Source: Umezawaea sp049997955
GTDB lineage: Bacteria; Actinomycetota; Actinomycetes; Mycobacteriales; Pseudonocardiaceae
Reading direction: 5' to 3'
Assembly (NCBI GenBank): GCA_049997955.1
Contig: JAEBDY010000001.1
Location: forward strand, 186,001-250,000
DNA: 64,000 nucleotides
A program made the position numbers and the translations under genes. This document shows, piece after piece, positions 7,881 to 17,553 of the stretch (position 1 is its first letter; the number at the start of each line of letters is the position of its first letter). The notes under the pieces are model-generated. The model was not told where the DNA came from. It saw only the letters and a list, made by a program, of their open reading frames with translations, and ran no database searches.

Positions 7881-7910
7881 CTCCTGCTCTGCCAATTGAG
7901 CTAGCAGCCC
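7838..7910 (-). tRNA. tRNA-Lys (anticodon TTT)
   Basis: Read on the minus strand, this gives a complete cloverleaf of 73 bases: acceptor GGGCTGC pairs with GCGGCCC with one wobble. The D arm GCTC/GAGC, the anticodon stem GGAGA/TCTCT with loop CTTTTAA, and the T arm CAGGG/CCCTG with loop TTCGAGT are all present. The anticodon is TTT. CCA is not encoded. The 3' end faces the integrase gene, which makes it the insertion target of the element. Confidence 0.95.
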
Positions 7911-8128
7911 TCGGGTGCAGCTTACCGACAGGAGTGGGCACGTGGGTGAGCGGTGGTCGACTTGGTGCCGCCTGTGGCACCCGATTCGCTGACCCAAGGG
8001 TCTGAGCTGCGGAAATGCAATGTTGATCGTGCGTTGTGCCGGGTGATCCATGTCACTTCGAAGCATCCGAATTGGGTGGTGGGGCATCTTCTCATCGTCC
8101 GATCGGCACAACGGAAAAGGTGATGGGA

Positions 8129-8740
8129 ATGCGTTGGAACACCGGTCGTAGTGGTGCTGTGGTCGCGGTGTTCGCCATGGTCGGAGCTGTCGCGGCGTGC
8201 TCGACCGGTGGTGGGGGCACGGGTGGGGCGGGTGCGAGCGGGGGTGCGTCCGCCGGTGGCGAGCCCGCGGACGTCGAGGTCTCCGACTCGTTCACCAGCA
8301 GCGTGGTGGGCGACGTGGAGCAGTGCGCGAAGGTGCAGGTGGCGCTCGGCGACGCGAAACCGGCGGAGGGCGGGACGACGCAGTTGCGGTTGCCGTTGAA
8401 GATGACGAACGTCGGCACCGCGGACTGCGTGCTGCGCGGGTTTCCCGGTGCGCGGTTGAAGGGGCAGGACGACGTCACGTGGGACCTCGTGCGGTCCGCT
8501 GAGGAGGCCAAGGACGTGCGGCTCGCGCCCGGCGCGAGCACGACCAGCTACCTGGCGTTCCTGCCAGAGAAGGGCCACAACGAGAAGTGGGACGTCACGA
8601 CGGTGACGATCACGCCGCCGAACACGACCGACTCGCAGGTCTTCGACTGGCCCGGCGGGTCGGTGCTGAAGCAGGACGGCGCCACGCGTCCGGGCACCTA
8701 CGTCGGGCCGGTCGGCGCGTGGGGTTCGGGCGGCGCCTAG
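8129..8740 (+). CDS. DUF4232 lipoprotein
   Basis: This encodes about 203 residues. ATG 8129 fits the AAAAGG site best; ATG 8123 is an alternative. A lipoprotein signal peptide ends at a lipobox before Cys (VGAVAAC), followed by a Gly/Ser/Ala linker. The remaining 140 residues form the DUF4232 beta domain (QLRLPLKMTNVGTADCVLRG, then GARLKGQ and LAPGASTTSYLAF), which occurs in many exported actinobacterial proteins of unknown role. It should sit on the outer face of the membrane. Its TAG overlaps the stop of the convergent GTPase gene in a CTAG. Confidence 0.8.
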   Translation: MRWNTGRSGAVVAVFAMVGAVAACSTGGGGTGGAGASGGASAGGEPADVEVSDSFTSSVVGDVEQCAKVQVALGDAKPAEGGTTQLRLPLKMTNVGTADCVLRGFPGARLKGQDDVTWDLVRSAEEAKDVRLAPGASTTSYLAFLPEKGHNEKWDVTTVTITPPNTTDSQVFDWPGGSVLKQDGATRPGTYVGPVGAWGSGGA

Positions 8741-9717
8741 TCCCGCAGGTAGCGGGTGACGTCGAGCATCGCCCGCGGGTCGACGGGGTCGGTGGTGGTG
8801 CAGGCGTTCAGGCCCGCGGTGATCTCGTCCCCGGACAGGTCGGTGCCGATCATCACCAGCTGGGTCGTGCGGGGGACGCCGCGGGGCCACGGGGCGCGGT
8901 CCAGCACCAGGTGGTCGCCGACGGTGTGCAGGGTGAAGCGGTCGCCCGTGCCGAAGTCCACGAAGCCCTTCACGCGGTAGAGGCCCGGTGGGCGGGCGGC
9001 CAGGAAGCGCATGAACCCGCGTGGGTGCACAGGGGTGTCCGCCACGAACTCCACGCTGTCGTAGAGCGCGTGGACGTGGTCGTGGTGGTCGTCGGTCAAG
9101 TCCTCGAAGGACAGTTGGCCGATCGTCGGTGTGCGCGGCCGGGTGTCGAACAGCAGCGCGGGGTCCACGCGGCCGTGGGTGGTTTCCACGAGGGGCGTGC
9201 CGGCGGGCACGGCCGCGCGCACGGCGGGCAGGTCGGCGGCGCGGTCGGTCTTGTTCAGCACCACCAGGTCCGCGAGGCGCAGGTGCTTCGCGAGCTCCGG
9301 GTGCCGGGTGCTGGTGGTGGGGAACTCGGCGGCGTCCACGACCACCACGAGGCCGCCGTAGGTGATGCGCGGCTGGGTGCAGGCCAGCACCAGCTTGACC
9401 ATGCTGCCCGGTTCGGCGAGGCCGCTGGCCTCGATGACGATGACGTCGATGTTCGCGGACGGCTTGGCCAGGCGGGTGAGCATGTCGTCCATGTCGGACG
9501 GGTCGACCGCGCAGCACAGGCAGCCGTTGCTCAGCGAGATGGTGGAGTCGACCTGGCTCGCGACGGTCATCGCGTCGACGTTGATGCTGCCGAAGTCGTT
9601 GACCAGCACCCCGATCCTGGTGCCGCCCGAGGTCGTCAGCAGGTGGTTGAGCAACGTCGTCTTCCCGGAGCCGAGGAAACCCGCGACGACGACCACCGGG
9701 ATCTGCTGCTTGGCCAC
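8737..9717 (-). CDS. CobW/COG0523 family GTPase (metal chaperone type)
   Basis: This encodes 326 residues from a GTG. The G-domain shows GFLGSGKTTLLNHLL near residue 15, the family cysteine motif NGCLCCAV near residue 70, and NKTD near residue 150. A His-rich stretch (DDHHDHVHALYD) precedes the CobW_C domain (about residues 225-325). COG0523 proteins such as ZNG1, YeiR and CobW deliver metals, often zinc or cobalt, to client enzymes, using GTP. No zinc-uptake regulator site was seen upstream and no client gene is adjacent, so the metal is not assigned. It stands alone, convergent with the lipoprotein gene. Confidence 0.85.
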   Translation of the reverse strand: MAKQQIPVVVVAGFLGSGKTTLLNHLLTTSGGTRIGVLVNDFGSINVDAMTVASQVDSTISLSNGCLCCAVDPSDMDDMLTRLAKPSANIDVIVIEASGLAEPGSMVKLVLACTQPRITYGGLVVVVDAAEFPTTSTRHPELAKHLRLADLVVLNKTDRAADLPAVRAAVPAGTPLVETTHGRVDPALLFDTRPRTPTIGQLSFEDLTDDHHDHVHALYDSVEFVADTPVHPRGFMRFLAARPPGLYRVKGFVDFGTGDRFTLHTVGDHLVLDRAPWPRGVPRTTQLVMIGTDLSGDEITAGLNACTTTDPVDPRAMLDVTRYLRD

Positions 9718-9842
9718 GTCGCCAATGCTAGATCGGCGGTGGGTGACGAAGTCGGCGCAGCCGGTGAAACTCGACCGCGATACTCGGAAAGCGCCACGAA
9801 CTCCGAGGTCAGCTGGTTACAGTCCCAGCCAACACGGCACTG

Positions 9843-10469
9843 GTGAGGGGCACGTTGGCGGAGTTCACGAGCACGGCGTTCGGATACCCGACGGCGTTCC
9901 TGAGCGTGCTCCTCGTCGTGGTGGTCCTCTACTGGTCGCTGGCCGCGGTCGGCGTGCTCGACGGCGACGGGGCCGAGGCGGGCGGTTTCGAGGGCGCGCT
10001 CGCCGGGCTCGGGCTCGACGACGTGCCCGTGACGGTCGTGCTGTCGCTGTTGACCGCTTTCTCCTGGTTCGCCTGCCTCGGGGGCTCCGTGCTGCTCAAC
10101 GGGTTCGACCTGTCGTCCCCGCTCACGATCGTGCTCGGCCTGGTGGTGCTGGTGGTGGCGCTGGCCGTCGGCGTGCTGCTCACGCGGCTGCTGGCCCGGC
10201 CCCTGCGCAAGCTCTTCCCGAACGGACCGCAGGCGTCCCGCAACGACTTCATCGGCAGGCCGTGCGTGATCCGCACGGGCACCGTCACGCACGACTTCGG
10301 CCAGGCCGAGGTGACCGCTTCCGACGGCTCGTCGGCCGTCGTGCAGGTGCGCCAGGCGGGGCAGGACGTCCTGCTCGCGGGCAGCACCGCACTGATCTTC
10401 GACTACGACGTCGACGGGGAGTTCTTCTGGGTCGTCCCGGCGGATTCCGTGCTCGGCCCGAACCACTGA
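9843..10469 (+). CDS. YqiJ-like membrane protein with NfeD-type OB-fold
   Basis: This encodes 208 residues from GTG 9843. Three hydrophobic helices (about residues 17-38, 60-85 and 93-118) are followed by a soluble C-terminal beta domain (NDFIGRPCVIRTGTVTHDFG, then QDVLLAG) that resembles the NfeD/YqiJ OB-fold. In Escherichia coli yqiJ precedes yqiK, which encodes a flotillin, and the arrangement here is the same, with a flotillin gene 16 bases downstream. NfeD-type proteins are membrane partners of flotillins. Together with the large ATPase gene it should form one operon. Confidence 0.75.
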   Translation: MRGTLAEFTSTAFGYPTAFLSVLLVVVVLYWSLAAVGVLDGDGAEAGGFEGALAGLGLDDVPVTVVLSLLTAFSWFACLGGSVLLNGFDLSSPLTIVLGLVVLVVALAVGVLLTRLLARPLRKLFPNGPQASRNDFIGRPCVIRTGTVTHDFGQAEVTASDGSSAVVQVRQAGQDVLLAGSTALIFDYDVDGEFFWVVPADSVLGPNH

Positions 10470-10485
10470 TCGCAGGGGGACCCTG

Positions 10486-12630
10486 ATGGACGTCATCACC
10501 ACCGGCTTCGGCATCCTCGTCGCCGTCGTCGCCGTCGTCGTGCTCGTCGTGCTCGTGCTGCTGTTCATGGTCAGCCGCCTGTTCCGCAAGATCGAGCAGG
10601 GCAAGGCGCTGATCGTCTCGAAGGTGCGCAAGGTCGACGTGACCTTCACCGGCGCCGTCGTGCTGCCGGTGCTGCACCGCGCCGAGATCATGGACATCTC
10701 GGTGAAGACCATCGAGATCAAGCGGGCGGGCAACGAGGGCCTGATCTGCCAGGACAACATCCGGGCGGACATCCGGATCACCTTCTTCGTGCGGGTGAAC
10801 AAGACCGTCGAGGACGTCATCAAGGTCGCCCAGGCCATCGGCACCGCCCGCGCCAGCGACGAGCACACGTTGCAGGAGCTGTTCAACGCCAAGTTCTCCG
10901 AGGCGCTGAAGACCGTCGGCAAGCAGCTCGACTTCGTCGACCTCTACACCAAGCGCGACGAGTTCCGCGACCAGATCATCCGCGTCATCGGCACCGACCT
11001 CAACGGGTACAGCCTGGAGGACGCGGCGATCGACTTCCTGGAGCAGACGCCGATGTCCCAGTTGGACCCGGCGAACATCCTGGACGCGCAGGGCATCCGC
11101 AAGATCACCGAGCTGACCGCGATCGAGCACGTGCGCACCAACGAGTTCCAGCGCAGCGAGGAGAAGGAGATCACCCGCCAGAACGTCGACGCGCGGGAGG
11201 CCATCCTCGAACTGGAGCGCAGGCAGGCGGACGCGGAGACCAGGCAGAAGCGCGAGATCGAGACGATGCGGGCGCGCGAGGAGGCGGAGACCGCGAAGGT
11301 GCAGTCGGAGGAGCGGCTCAAGGCCAGCTCCGCGCACATCCGCACCGAGGAGCAGCTCGGCATCCAGGACCAGAACCGGGCCCGTGAGATCGCCGTGGCG
11401 GAGAAGAACCGCGAGCGCGTGATCGCGATCGAGACCGAGCGGATCGAGAAGGACCGCCAGCTGGAGGTGATCGGCCGCGAACGGGAGACCGCGCTGGCCA
11501 GCATCTCCAAGGACAAGGAGCTGGAAGGCGAGAAGCGCGACATCGCCGAGGTGATCCGGGAGCGGATCGCGGTCGAGAAGACCGTGGCCGAGCAGGAGGA
11601 GAGCATCAAGCGCCTCCGGTCGGTCGAGGAGGCCGAGCGCTTCCGCCAGACCACGGTGATCCACGCCGAGGCCGAGGCCCAGGAGGGCCTGGTCAAGGAC
11701 ATCAAGGCCGCCGAGGCCGCCGAGCTGACGGCGAAGCACAAGGCGCGCGAGGAGCTGACGCTCGCCGAGGCCCGGCAGCAGACCGCCGAGCTGGACACCC
11801 GCGCGAAGATCCGCCTCGCCGAGGGCACGCAGGCCGCCGCGGCGGCCGAGGGCCTGGCCGAGGTGCAGGTCCGCGAGCGCGACGCCGAGGCGATCGAGAA
11901 GGTCGGGCGCGCGGAAGCCGCCGTGGCGCGGGAGAAGCAGCTCGCGCACGCCGAGGGCACCGAGAAGGTCGGTCTGGCCGAGGCGATCGTGTCGCGGGAG
12001 AAGCAGCTCGCCGAAGCCGAGGGCGCGGAGAAGGTCGGCATGGCCCAGGCCGTCGTCGACCGGGAGAACGCGATGGTCGCCGCCACCGCGATCCGCGAGA
12101 AGCTCAAGGGCGAGGCGGAAGGCCTCTCCGACAAGGCCGCCGCGATGAACGCGCTGGACGACGCGACCCGCGGGCACGAGGAGTACCGGCTCCGCCTGGA
12201 GACGGAGAAGGAGGTCCGCCTCGCGGGCCTCGACGTGCAGCGCCAGGTCGCGGTGTCGCAGGCGTCCGTGCTGGCAGCGGGCCTGGAGAAGGCCGACATC
12301 GACATCGTCGGCGGCGAGAGCATGTTCTTCGACCGGGTGGTCGGCGCGATCACGATGGGCAAGAGCGTCGACGGGTTCGTCGAGCACTCCGACGTGGCGC
12401 GGAACCTCGCGGGCTCGTGGCTCGACGGCTCAGCGGACTTCACCCAGGACATCACCAGGGTGCTGGGTTCGTTCGGCACGAACGACGTGCAGAACCTGAC
12501 CGTCTCCGCGCTGCTGATGCGGCTGATCTCGTCCGGTGGCCCGGATTCGGGCAAGCTGACGGAACTGCTGGACACCGCGAAGAAGCTCGGGCTCGCCGAG
12601 CGACCGGTCGCCGCCCTCGCGGCGAAGTGA
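10486..12630 (+). CDS. Flotillin / SPFH-domain membrane scaffold (YqiK type)
   Basis: This encodes 714 residues from ATG 10486. An N-terminal membrane helix (about residues 8-30, rich in Val/Leu) is followed by the SPFH/Band 7 domain to about residue 200. A very long charged coiled coil follows to about residue 580, with repeats of the type EKVGLAEAxVxREKQLAxAEG at about 465-530, and then a flotillin C-terminal region. Flotillins assemble on the inner leaflet and organise membrane domains. The conserved position between a YqiJ-like gene and a giant AAA ATPase gene suggests one membrane complex. Eight bases separate it from the ATPase gene. Confidence 0.85.
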   Translation: MDVITTGFGILVAVVAVVVLVVLVLLFMVSRLFRKIEQGKALIVSKVRKVDVTFTGAVVLPVLHRAEIMDISVKTIEIKRAGNEGLICQDNIRADIRITFFVRVNKTVEDVIKVAQAIGTARASDEHTLQELFNAKFSEALKTVGKQLDFVDLYTKRDEFRDQIIRVIGTDLNGYSLEDAAIDFLEQTPMSQLDPANILDAQGIRKITELTAIEHVRTNEFQRSEEKEITRQNVDAREAILELERRQADAETRQKREIETMRAREEAETAKVQSEERLKASSAHIRTEEQLGIQDQNRAREIAVAEKNRERVIAIETERIEKDRQLEVIGRERETALASISKDKELEGEKRDIAEVIRERIAVEKTVAEQEESIKRLRSVEEAERFRQTTVIHAEAEAQEGLVKDIKAAEAAELTAKHKAREELTLAEARQQTAELDTRAKIRLAEGTQAAAAAEGLAEVQVRERDAEAIEKVGRAEAAVAREKQLAHAEGTEKVGLAEAIVSREKQLAEAEGAEKVGMAQAVVDRENAMVAATAIREKLKGEAEGLSDKAAAMNALDDATRGHEEYRLRLETEKEVRLAGLDVQRQVAVSQASVLAAGLEKADIDIVGGESMFFDRVVGAITMGKSVDGFVEHSDVARNLAGSWLDGSADFTQDITRVLGSFGTNDVQNLTVSALLMRLISSGGPDSGKLTELLDTAKKLGLAERPVAALAAK

Positions 12631-12637
12631 CGCGGCG

Positions 12638-15600
12638 GTGACCGTCACGCGGGAACCCGCCCGGCCGTTGAACGAGGGCAAGCTGGACGCGGGCACCTAC
12701 GAGGTGCTGCGGGCCCGGCTCGCCGAGCAGGCGGCCGGGCTCGCGGGCCGAGCCGAGGAGCTGAACGCCGAACGCCTCCGGGTGTTCGGCAGCGCCGAGC
12801 TGCGGCTGATCGGGACCGAGCGGATCCGCACGGCGAACAACTGCGTGCCGCGGGACTGCATCCAGGTCGGTGGCCTGATGCTGTTCGGGTACAACGTGTT
12901 CATCGGGCTCAAGCCCGAGACGACCGTGGACGACGTGTTCTCGCTGCACCGCTTCACCCGCGACGGCGACGCGTTCCGGTTCGAGGACGCGGACCCGGAC
13001 GCGCTGCCCGGCCTGCTGCGCGATCCGCGGTTCCTGCGCGACTTCGCCGAGCTGTACCGGTACTACCGGGACACCCGGCTGCTCCAGCTGCGCCGGGTGG
13101 AGAGCAAGGTCCTGGCGATCTTCCAGACCGGCGCGCGCACCGAGGACGTCCGGGTGCTGCGCTGGCAGGTCGAGCCCGACGGCTCGGTGTCCTACGTGGA
13201 CAACCGGGGCGAACGCGACCACGTGTTCCCGCCGTCGCACGACTTCGAGTGGACCACCACGGTCCGCGAGAACCACGTGCTGGGGCGGCACCCGCACATC
13301 TCGATCGAGGACGAGGTGTTCGTCGAGACCCTCGGCGGCGACCTGACCGTCAAGGTGGAGAACAACACCGAGAGCGGCGAGGGCGTCTACCACGAGCCGG
13401 TGGACGAGCCGTTGCAGAGCCTCGCGGACGCCGACGTCCAGTACGCGCGGGTCGGCCCGCTGGTCCTGCTGCGGATCCTGCCGTACAACGAGAAGACCTG
13501 GCGGCACCTGGTCTTCAACACCCGCACCAAGGGCGTCGTGCGGCTCGACGGCATCGGCCAGGCGTGCCAGCGGCTGCCGGAGGACCAGGGGCTGATCTTC
13601 CCCGGCGGGTACTACCTGGAGACGGGGGTCGACAAGACCTTCGACACCGAGGTGGAGAGCCTGGAGTTCGAGCGGGTCATCCGCTCGACCAACGGCGAGG
13701 ACGTGCTCTACGTCTTCCACGCCCGCAGCGACGGCCGGTCGCTCCTGCTGCCCTACAACGTGATCCGCAAGGAAGTGGCCACGCCGATCCCGTGCCACGG
13801 CTACTCGCTGTTCGACGACGGCACGCTGGTCGTGTTCCGGGCCGCGTCGGAGGAGCCGACCAGGGTGCACCCGATGCAGGTGTGGCAGACGCCGTACCTG
13901 TCGGACACCTACGCCGCCGGGCAGCCCATCGGCACCGGTCCGCTGGACCGCGTCGGCAACGCCGACCTGGTTCGGGGCATCTCCGACTGCCTGTCCATCT
14001 CCCGGATGGTCGGCGAGATGGCGCCGTCCGCGCCGGTGTTCGAGGGCCTGATCGCCGCCTGCGTGCGGGCGTTCGACCACTACCACTGGCTCGGCGAGGC
14101 CGAGCTGCACGACCTGCGCACGCCGCTGTCGCAGGTGCGCGTGACGGCCGAGCAGGTCTTGGACGAGTTCGAGACCGTGCAGGCGCTCACCGACCAGGCC
14201 GCCGCGGCGCTGGAGGAGGCGAGCGCGCAGGTCGCGTCCCTGGTGCGGCAGCAGCGCGGCGAGACGCCGACGTCGGCCGACGCGTGGGTGCGCAGGCTCG
14301 CGGACCTGCGCAAGGCGCAGGGCAGGCTCGTCACGCTGCGGGAGCTGCGGTACGTCGACCTGGCGCGGATCGACGAGCTGGTCGCGGACCTCGCCGCGGA
14401 GCTGGGCACGTCGGCGCAACGGGCCGTCGCGCACCTCCAGCGCGAGGACGCCTTCGCCGGCTACCACGCCGAGATCGACGAGCTGGTCGGCAGGGCGGAC
14501 GCCATCGCGACGGTCGCGGAGGCCAAGCCGGTGACCGAGCGGCTGGCCGAGCAGTCGCAGGGGCTGGAGGTCCTCACCGAGGTCGTCGGCGCGCTGGACA
14601 TCGCCGACGCCACCGTGCGGACCGGCATCCTGGAGCGCATCGGCGAGGTGCTCGGCGGTATCAACCGGGCGCGGGCCACCGTGGACGGTCGCCGCAAGCG
14701 GCTGCTGGACACCGAGGGGCGGGCGGAGTTCGCCGCCGAGTTCGCCCTGCTGGGGCAGGCCATCACCGGTGCGCTGGCCGTGGCGGACTCGCCGCAGCGG
14801 TGCGACGAGCAGCTCGGCAGGCTGCTGCTGCAACTGGAGAACCTGGAGTCGCGGTTCAGCGACTTCGACGACTTCCTGGCGGAGCTGGGCGCGAAGCGGA
14901 CGGACGTCTACGAGGCGTTCTCGTCGCGCAAGCAGGCGCTGCTGGACGAGCGCGCCCGCCGGTCGGACCGGCTGGTCGACTCCGCCGACCGCATCCTGGC
15001 CAGCGTGACCCGCCGGGTCGGCACGCTCGCGTCGCTGGACGACGTGAACACCTACTTCGTCTCCGACCCGATGGTCGCGAAGCTCCGCAGCGTCGTGGGC
15101 GACCTGCGCGACCTCGGCGACCAGGTGCGCGCGGAGGAGTTGGAGGGCAGGCTCCTCGCGGCCCGGCAGGAGGCCGGGCGCTCGCTGCGCGACCGGCTCG
15201 ACCTGTTCACCGACGGCGGCGAGACCATCAAGCTGGGCAAGCACCGGTTCGCGGTGAACACCCAGGCGGTGGACCTCACGCTGGTGCCGCAGGACGGGCG
15301 GATGTCGTTCGCCATCACCGGAACGGACTTCCGCGAACCCGTCACCGATCCGGCGTTCGCCGCCACCAGGCCGTTCTGGGACCAGCTGCTGGTGTCGGAG
15401 TCGGCCGAGGTCTACCGCGCCGAGCACCTGGCCGCGTCGATCCTCGCGGAGACGGAGAACCTGGAGGCGCTGCACGAGGTCGACCTGCTCGACGTCGTCC
15501 GGCGCACCGCGGAGTCCCGCTACGACGAGGGGTACGAGCGCGGCGTGCACGACCACGACGCCGCGCGGATCCTGGAAGTGCTGCTGCGCCTGCACGCGGG

Positions 15601-17488
15601 CGCGGGGGTGCTGCGCTTCCCGCCGACGGCCCGTGCCGCCGCCCAGCTGTTCTGGGCGTTCGAGGCCGACGACGACCTGAGGGCGAGCTGGACCCGCCGC
15701 GCGACCTCGCTCGCCCGTGCCCGCTCGGTTTTCGGGCGCTCACCGGCGATCGAGGCGCTGGCGCTGGAGATGTCCACCGCCATCGGGGATCCGCTGGCAG
15801 GGGAGTACCTGTTCGAGGAGCTGTCCAGCGCCCCGCTCGGCTTCGCGACCAGCGCGGCCGCGCGGACCCTGCTGGAGCGGTTCCACCGCGCGCTCGGCAC
15901 CCGCCAGGAGTTCGACGAGGACCTGCGGTCGGTGGACCTGCCGGAACGCCGCCAGCTCGTCGAAGCGTGGCTGGGGTCGTTCCTGGCCAGCGTCGGCGAG
16001 ACCTCGCCGGACCTGCCGGAAGCCGTCGCGCTGGAGCTGTGCCGCGACCTGCCCCGGCACGAGTCGTCGGCCGAGCTGACCGGCGTGGTGAGCGGCCTGC
16101 TGGGCAGCCACCGGCGGATCGCGGACCGGAAGCTGGAGTTCCGGGTGGACGAGCTGCTGGCCAGGACCAGGGCGTTCCGCACCGAGCGGGTCCCGGCGTT
16201 CCGGTCGTTCCTGCGGCAGCGCAACGAACTGGTGGCGCACAAGAAGAAGGAGCTCCGGCTGGAGGAGTTCCAGCCGAAGGTGATGAGCGCGTTCGTGCGC
16301 AACCGGCTGCTGGACGAGGTGTACCTGCCGCTGATCGGCGACAACCTGGCCAAGCAGCTCGGCGCGGCGGGCGACGCCAAGCGCACCGACCAGATGGGCC
16401 TGCTGCTGCTCATCTCCCCGCCGGGCTACGGCAAGACGACGCTGATGGAGTACGTCGCCAACCGCCTCGGGCTGATCTTCGTGAAGGTCAACGGCCCGGC
16501 GCTCGGCCACGACGTCACCTCCGTAGACCCGGCCGAGGCGCCGAACGCCACCGCGCGGCAGGAGGTCGAGAAGATCTCGTTCGCGCTGGAGATGGGCAAC
16601 AACGTCCTGCTGTACCTGGACGACATCCAGCACACCTCGCCCGAGCTGCTGCAGAAGTTCATCTCCCTGTGCGACGCCCAGCGGCGGATGGAGGGCGTGT
16701 GGGACGGCGGCACCCGCACGTACGACCTGCGCGGCAAGCGGTTCGCGGTCTGCATGGCGGGCAACCCGTACACCGAGTCGGGCAAGCGGTTCCGCATCCC
16801 GGACATGCTGGCCAACCGCGCCGACGTGTGGAACCTCGGCGACGTGCTGTCGGGTCGCGAGGACCTGTTCGCGCTGAGCTACGTCGAGAACTCGCTCACC
16901 TCGAACCCGGTGCTGGCCCAGCTGTCCACCAGGGACCGGAAGGACGTCGAGCTGCTGGTGCGGCTGGCCAAGGGCGACGAGTCCGTGCGCCCAGACCAGC
17001 TGAGCCACCCGTACTCGTCGGTCGAGCTGGAGCAGGTGCTCTCGGTGCTGCGCAAGCTGATCCGGGCGCAGGAGGTGGTGCTGGCCAACAACCAGGCCTA
17101 CATCGCGTCCGCCGCGCAGTCCGACGCGTCGCGCACCGAGCCGCCGTTCCAGCTCCAGGGCTCCTACCGGAACATGAACAAGCTGGCCGAGCGCATCGTG
17201 CCGGTGATGAACGACGACGAACTGGCCGCCGTCATCGACGACCACTACGTCGGCGAGGCGCAGACCCTCACCTCCGGCGCGGAGGCGAACCTGTTGAAGC
17301 TGGGCGAACTGCGCGGCACGCTGACCGCCGAGCAGGCCGCGCGGTGGGCCGAGGTGAAGGCGGGCTACCGCAGGGCGCAGGCGCTGGGCGGTTCGGCCGA
17401 CGACCCGATGAGCCGCGCGGTCGGCGCGGTCGGGCTGCTGGCGGACCGCGTGGGCACGGCGATCGACCGGCTGAGCGGGCCGGGGTGA
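12638..17488 (+). CDS. Giant AAA ATPase of the DUF3686 'DNA repair ATPase' type
   Basis: This encodes 1616 residues from GTG 12638. The first 450 or so residues look like the DUF3686 region (RTANNCVPRDCIQVGGLMLF, VFIGLKPET, NTRTKGVVRLDG). A long helical, coiled-coil-rich middle runs to about residue 1200. The C-terminal AAA domain has Walker A SPPGYGKTT near residue 1265 and Walker B VLLYLDDIQH near residue 1325. Homologues are annotated as 'ATPase involved in DNA repair', but that role is poorly tested. Co-transcription with a flotillin points to membrane-associated remodelling instead (inference). There is no signal peptide or membrane helix. Confidence 0.8.
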   Translation: MTVTREPARPLNEGKLDAGTYEVLRARLAEQAAGLAGRAEELNAERLRVFGSAELRLIGTERIRTANNCVPRDCIQVGGLMLFGYNVFIGLKPETTVDDVFSLHRFTRDGDAFRFEDADPDALPGLLRDPRFLRDFAELYRYYRDTRLLQLRRVESKVLAIFQTGARTEDVRVLRWQVEPDGSVSYVDNRGERDHVFPPSHDFEWTTTVRENHVLGRHPHISIEDEVFVETLGGDLTVKVENNTESGEGVYHEPVDEPLQSLADADVQYARVGPLVLLRILPYNEKTWRHLVFNTRTKGVVRLDGIGQACQRLPEDQGLIFPGGYYLETGVDKTFDTEVESLEFERVIRSTNGEDVLYVFHARSDGRSLLLPYNVIRKEVATPIPCHGYSLFDDGTLVVFRAASEEPTRVHPMQVWQTPYLSDTYAAGQPIGTGPLDRVGNADLVRGISDCLSISRMVGEMAPSAPVFEGLIAACVRAFDHYHWLGEAELHDLRTPLSQVRVTAEQVLDEFETVQALTDQAAAALEEASAQVASLVRQQRGETPTSADAWVRRLADLRKAQGRLVTLRELRYVDLARIDELVADLAAELGTSAQRAVAHLQREDAFAGYHAEIDELVGRADAIATVAEAKPVTERLAEQSQGLEVLTEVVGALDIADATVRTGILERIGEVLGGINRARATVDGRRKRLLDTEGRAEFAAEFALLGQAITGALAVADSPQRCDEQLGRLLLQLENLESRFSDFDDFLAELGAKRTDVYEAFSSRKQALLDERARRSDRLVDSADRILASVTRRVGTLASLDDVNTYFVSDPMVAKLRSVVGDLRDLGDQVRAEELEGRLLAARQEAGRSLRDRLDLFTDGGETIKLGKHRFAVNTQAVDLTLVPQDGRMSFAITGTDFREPVTDPAFAATRPFWDQLLVSESAEVYRAEHLAASILAETENLEALHEVDLLDVVRRTAESRYDEGYERGVHDHDAARILEVLLRLHAGAGVLRFPPTARAAAQLFWAFEADDDLRASWTRRATSLARARSVFGRSPAIEALALEMSTAIGDPLAGEYLFEELSSAPLGFATSAAARTLLERFHRALGTRQEFDEDLRSVDLPERRQLVEAWLGSFLASVGETSPDLPEAVALELCRDLPRHESSAELTGVVSGLLGSHRRIADRKLEFRVDELLARTRAFRTERVPAFRSFLRQRNELVAHKKKELRLEEFQPKVMSAFVRNRLLDEVYLPLIGDNLAKQLGAAGDAKRTDQMGLLLLISPPGYGKTTLMEYVANRLGLIFVKVNGPALGHDVTSVDPAEAPNATARQEVEKISFALEMGNNVLLYLDDIQHTSPELLQKFISLCDAQRRMEGVWDGGTRTYDLRGKRFAVCMAGNPYTESGKRFRIPDMLANRADVWNLGDVLSGREDLFALSYVENSLTSNPVLAQLSTRDRKDVELLVRLAKGDESVRPDQLSHPYSSVELEQVLSVLRKLIRAQEVVLANNQAYIASAAQSDASRTEPPFQLQGSYRNMNKLAERIVPVMNDDELAAVIDDHYVGEAQTLTSGAEANLLKLGELRGTLTAEQAARWAEVKAGYRRAQALGGSADDPMSRAVGAVGLLADRVGTAIDRLSGPG

Positions 17489-17553
17489 GGTAGCAAGATC
17501 ATCATCGCGCAGGCTCGTGGAAACTGTCGGACCTGCGCGGTAACGTGAAAATC

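Noticed and set aside
7838..7910. tRNA-Lys as a tRNA broken by the element
   Set aside because: All arms pair and the anticodon loop is intact, so the gene is functional and restored by integration.
10285..12387. Very long minus-strand open frame opposite the flotillin gene
   Set aside because: It is a mirror of the high-GC coiled-coil coding sequence; the protein is Leu/Asp/Arg low complexity with no start signal, and the plus-strand flotillin has clear domains.
12452..15595. A 1047-codon minus-strand frame opposite the DUF3686 ATPase gene
   Set aside because: Antisense shadow of a GC-rich gene; composition is Arg/Leu/Val/Gln-rich and shows no family, while the plus-strand ATPase has Walker motifs.
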